From Palsa-504 sp963806335 (GTDB taxonomy: Bacteria > Actinomycetota > Actinomycetes > Streptosporangiales > Streptosporangiaceae), in the NCBI GenBank assembly GCA_963806335.1, contig CAWDXO010000016.1, positions 372,001 through 436,000 of the forward strand: a stretch of DNA of 64,000 nucleotides, written 5' to 3'. The position numbers and the translations under genes are program-made. The notes under the pieces are model-generated. The model worked only from the letters and a program-made list of their open reading frames with translations, was not told where the DNA came from and made no database searches. Below, one piece after another: positions 62,694 to 64,000 of the stretch (position 1 is its first letter; each line of letters begins with the position of its first letter).

Positions 62694-63701
62694 GTGGTGA
62701 CAGCCGACTTGATCTCCAGGGCGCGGGCTGGGGACGGCGACGCGTTCCGGGAGCTGACCGAGCCGTACCTGCGAGAGCTGCAGGTGCACTGCTACCGGGT
62801 GCTCGGATCCTTCGCCGATGCCGAGGACGCCCTCCAGAACACGCTGCTGGCCGCCTGGCAAAGCCTTGGCGGGTTCGAGGGACGCGCCTCGCTGCGCACC
62901 TGGCTGTACCGGATCGCCACCAACCGGTGCCTCGACGCGCGCCGCGCGGCCAGCCGGCGCCCGGCGAAGGAGTGGGACGTGCCTGGGGTTGAACGGCCCG
63001 AGCCGACGCGGCTCGGCGAGGTCGTATGGCTACAGCCGTTTCCCGACGCCCTCCTGGAGGGGGCGATCGAGGTGCCGCTCGGCCCCGAGGCCCGCTACGA
63101 GCAGACCGAGGCCATCTCGCTGGCCTTCATGACCGCCCTGCAGGTCCTGCCGCCTCGCCAGCTCGCCGTGCTCATCTTGCGCGACGTCCTCGGATTCCAC
63201 GCCAGCGAGGTGGCCGGCATGCTGGACACGACCGTCGAATCGGTCAACGGCGCCCTCAAACGGGCCCGCGCCAGCCTGCAGCGCCAGCAGCCGGCCGCCG
63301 GCCGCGAACCGCCTCCCGCCGCCGGGTCACCGCCCGAGGATGCGCTCGTGGCGAAGTTCGTCAGCGCATGGGAGTCCGCCGATCTCGGTGCGCTTGTCGC
63401 TCTGCTGACCGACGACGTCTTCATGTCTATGCCGCCGATGCCCTTCGAATACGAAGGCCCGGACGTCGTGGCCCGCTTCTGCGCCAGCCTGTTCGGCGCG
63501 GGCCGCAGGTTCGACCTCGTGCCGACGCGAGCCAACGGCCAGCCGGCGTTCGGGGCCTACTTGCGCGCGCCGACCGGCATCCGCTACGGGACCGGCCTCT
63601 ACGTCCTCACCCTCACCGGCGACCGGATCTGCGCCATGACCCGCTTCGAGAACAGCGTGCTCCCGTGGTTCGGGCTGCCGCGATCGCTGCCGAGCCGGTA
63701 G
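62694..63701 (+). CDS. ECF sigma factor with SnoaL-like C-terminal domain (SigG-type)
   Basis: 335 residues. Sigma2 (HCYRVLGSFADAEDALQNTLLAAWQ, RASLRTWLYRIATNRCLDARR), sigma4 (LQVLPPRQLAVLILRDVLGFHASEVAGMLDTTVESVNGALKRAR), then an NTF2/SnoaL-like domain (AWESADLGALVALLTDDVFMSMPP). This architecture fits the SigG/SigX5 group, in which the extra domain governs activity in place of an anti-sigma factor. Probable target is the divergent DHFR-like gene (inference). Confidence 0.9.
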   Translation: MVTADLISRARAGDGDAFRELTEPYLRELQVHCYRVLGSFADAEDALQNTLLAAWQSLGGFEGRASLRTWLYRIATNRCLDARRAASRRPAKEWDVPGVERPEPTRLGEVVWLQPFPDALLEGAIEVPLGPEARYEQTEAISLAFMTALQVLPPRQLAVLILRDVLGFHASEVAGMLDTTVESVNGALKRARASLQRQQPAAGREPPPAAGSPPEDALVAKFVSAWESADLGALVALLTDDVFMSMPPMPFEYEGPDVVARFCASLFGAGRRFDLVPTRANGQPAFGAYLRAPTGIRYGTGLYVLTLTGDRICAMTRFENSVLPWFGLPRSLPSR

Positions 63702-63742
63702 CCCGGCCGGACACGCCGTGACCGGTGGCCACGGACCGGGCC

Positions 63743-63988
63743 TCAGTACCGTCCGACGGCCGTAAACCGGCCATTGTCGGCGGTCGTCCGTTGACCGCCG
63801 AGGATGTTACGCAGCTCGTCCGTCACGGGGTCCGGGTACCGGTCGAGAGTCGCTTCAAGGTCGCGGCGCTGGGCCGGAGTGGAGTAGGCGGCCAGCTCCC
63901 GCTCGAGCTCGGCGCGCCGGGTGCGGTCCGCCTCCGGACAAGGCGGGATGAGCAGGGCGTACACCAGGGACATGAGCCCGGGCAGCAA
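63743..63988 (-). CDS. Hypothetical protein at window edge
   Basis: 81 residues: hydrophobic start (LPGLMSLVYALLIPPCPE) then an Arg/Glu-rich amphipathic region (RTRRAELERELAAYSTPAQRRDLEATLDRYPDPVTDELRNIL). It could be a small membrane protein or the end of a longer one continuing past the window. No family recognised. Confidence 0.45.
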   Translation of the reverse strand: MLPGLMSLVYALLIPPCPEADRTRRAELERELAAYSTPAQRRDLEATLDRYPDPVTDELRNILGGQRTTADNGRFTAVGRY

Positions 63989-64000
63989 GGCTATGCCGCC

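Overview
The window is high-GC (roughly 70 percent) DNA with dense genes, frequent GTG starts and 4-base ATGA/GTGA overlaps. It comes from an actinobacterium. The aa3-type oxidase operon, decaprenyl-phosphoribose/arabinose enzymes, the DUF222-HNH gene, the OtrA-like ribosome protection gene and the alpha-E/transglutaminase cluster all fit Actinomycetota, perhaps a Streptosporangiales- or Frankia-like lineage. I cannot name the genus from this sequence alone.

Layout. 1-5.1 kb: cytochrome c oxidase subunits II, I and III, a small membrane protein with a Glu-Thr repeat tail, and heme O synthase. 5.3-8.7 kb: a membrane-anchored phosphodiester glycosidase-like protein, then a DPPR synthase (UbiA family) and a DprE2-like reductase. 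8.7-10.6 kb: a response regulator/histidine kinase pair. 10.65-16.95 kb: an accessory mosaic. A DUF222-HNH endonuclease gene has been interrupted by a complete IS110-family element (11914-14056; removing it restores the reading frame exactly) and again by a block holding a helicase remnant and an MntA/HepT toxin-antitoxin pair; it also carries two frameshifts. 17-22.3 kb: a second two-component system divergent from a LolA-like exported protein and an ABC exporter. 22.4-28.8 kb: Ni/Co permease, acyl-CoA synthetase with a 12-base minisatellite, serine hydrolase, DksA/TraR zinc protein and a frameshifted MFS transporter. 28.9-32.5 kb: an electron-transfer locus (Ser-rich exported protein, ApbE flavin transferase, ferric-reductase-like membrane protein, NuoF-like protein, ferredoxin). 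32.5-39.2 kb: YccF, CPA2 antiporter, pirin, PurM, M20 peptidase, NudC. 39.3-44.6 kb: HAF-repeat secreted protein, alditol oxidase, small proteins, DUF1349 and FUSC proteins. 44.8-50.6 kb: OtrA-like GTPase with a possible leader ORF, MFS, DUF3052, VOC protein, solo MreB. 50.8-57.9 kb: S53 protease, hemerythrin, HtrA-like protease, sugar transporter, soluble transhydrogenase. 58-61.3 kb: ATP-grasp, alpha-E and transglutaminase operon. 62-64 kb: RibD/DHFR-fold reductase divergent from an ECF sigma factor with a SnoaL-like tail, and an edge ORF.

Eight genes are split by single frameshifts (DUF222-HNH twice, MFS, pirin, alditol oxidase, OtrA, S53 protease, transhydrogenase, possibly FUSC). Because most of these are otherwise well conserved, uncorrected indel errors in the assembly are at least as likely as gene decay.

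The strongest leads are: the IS110 element with a translationally coupled accessory ORF and structured non-coding ends; the DUF222-HNH gene as a repeated insertion target; an interspersed CCGAACGG-type motif seen in intergenic regions; and a flavinylation-type electron-transfer locus in which the protein in the acceptor position lacks a visible FMN-binding domain.
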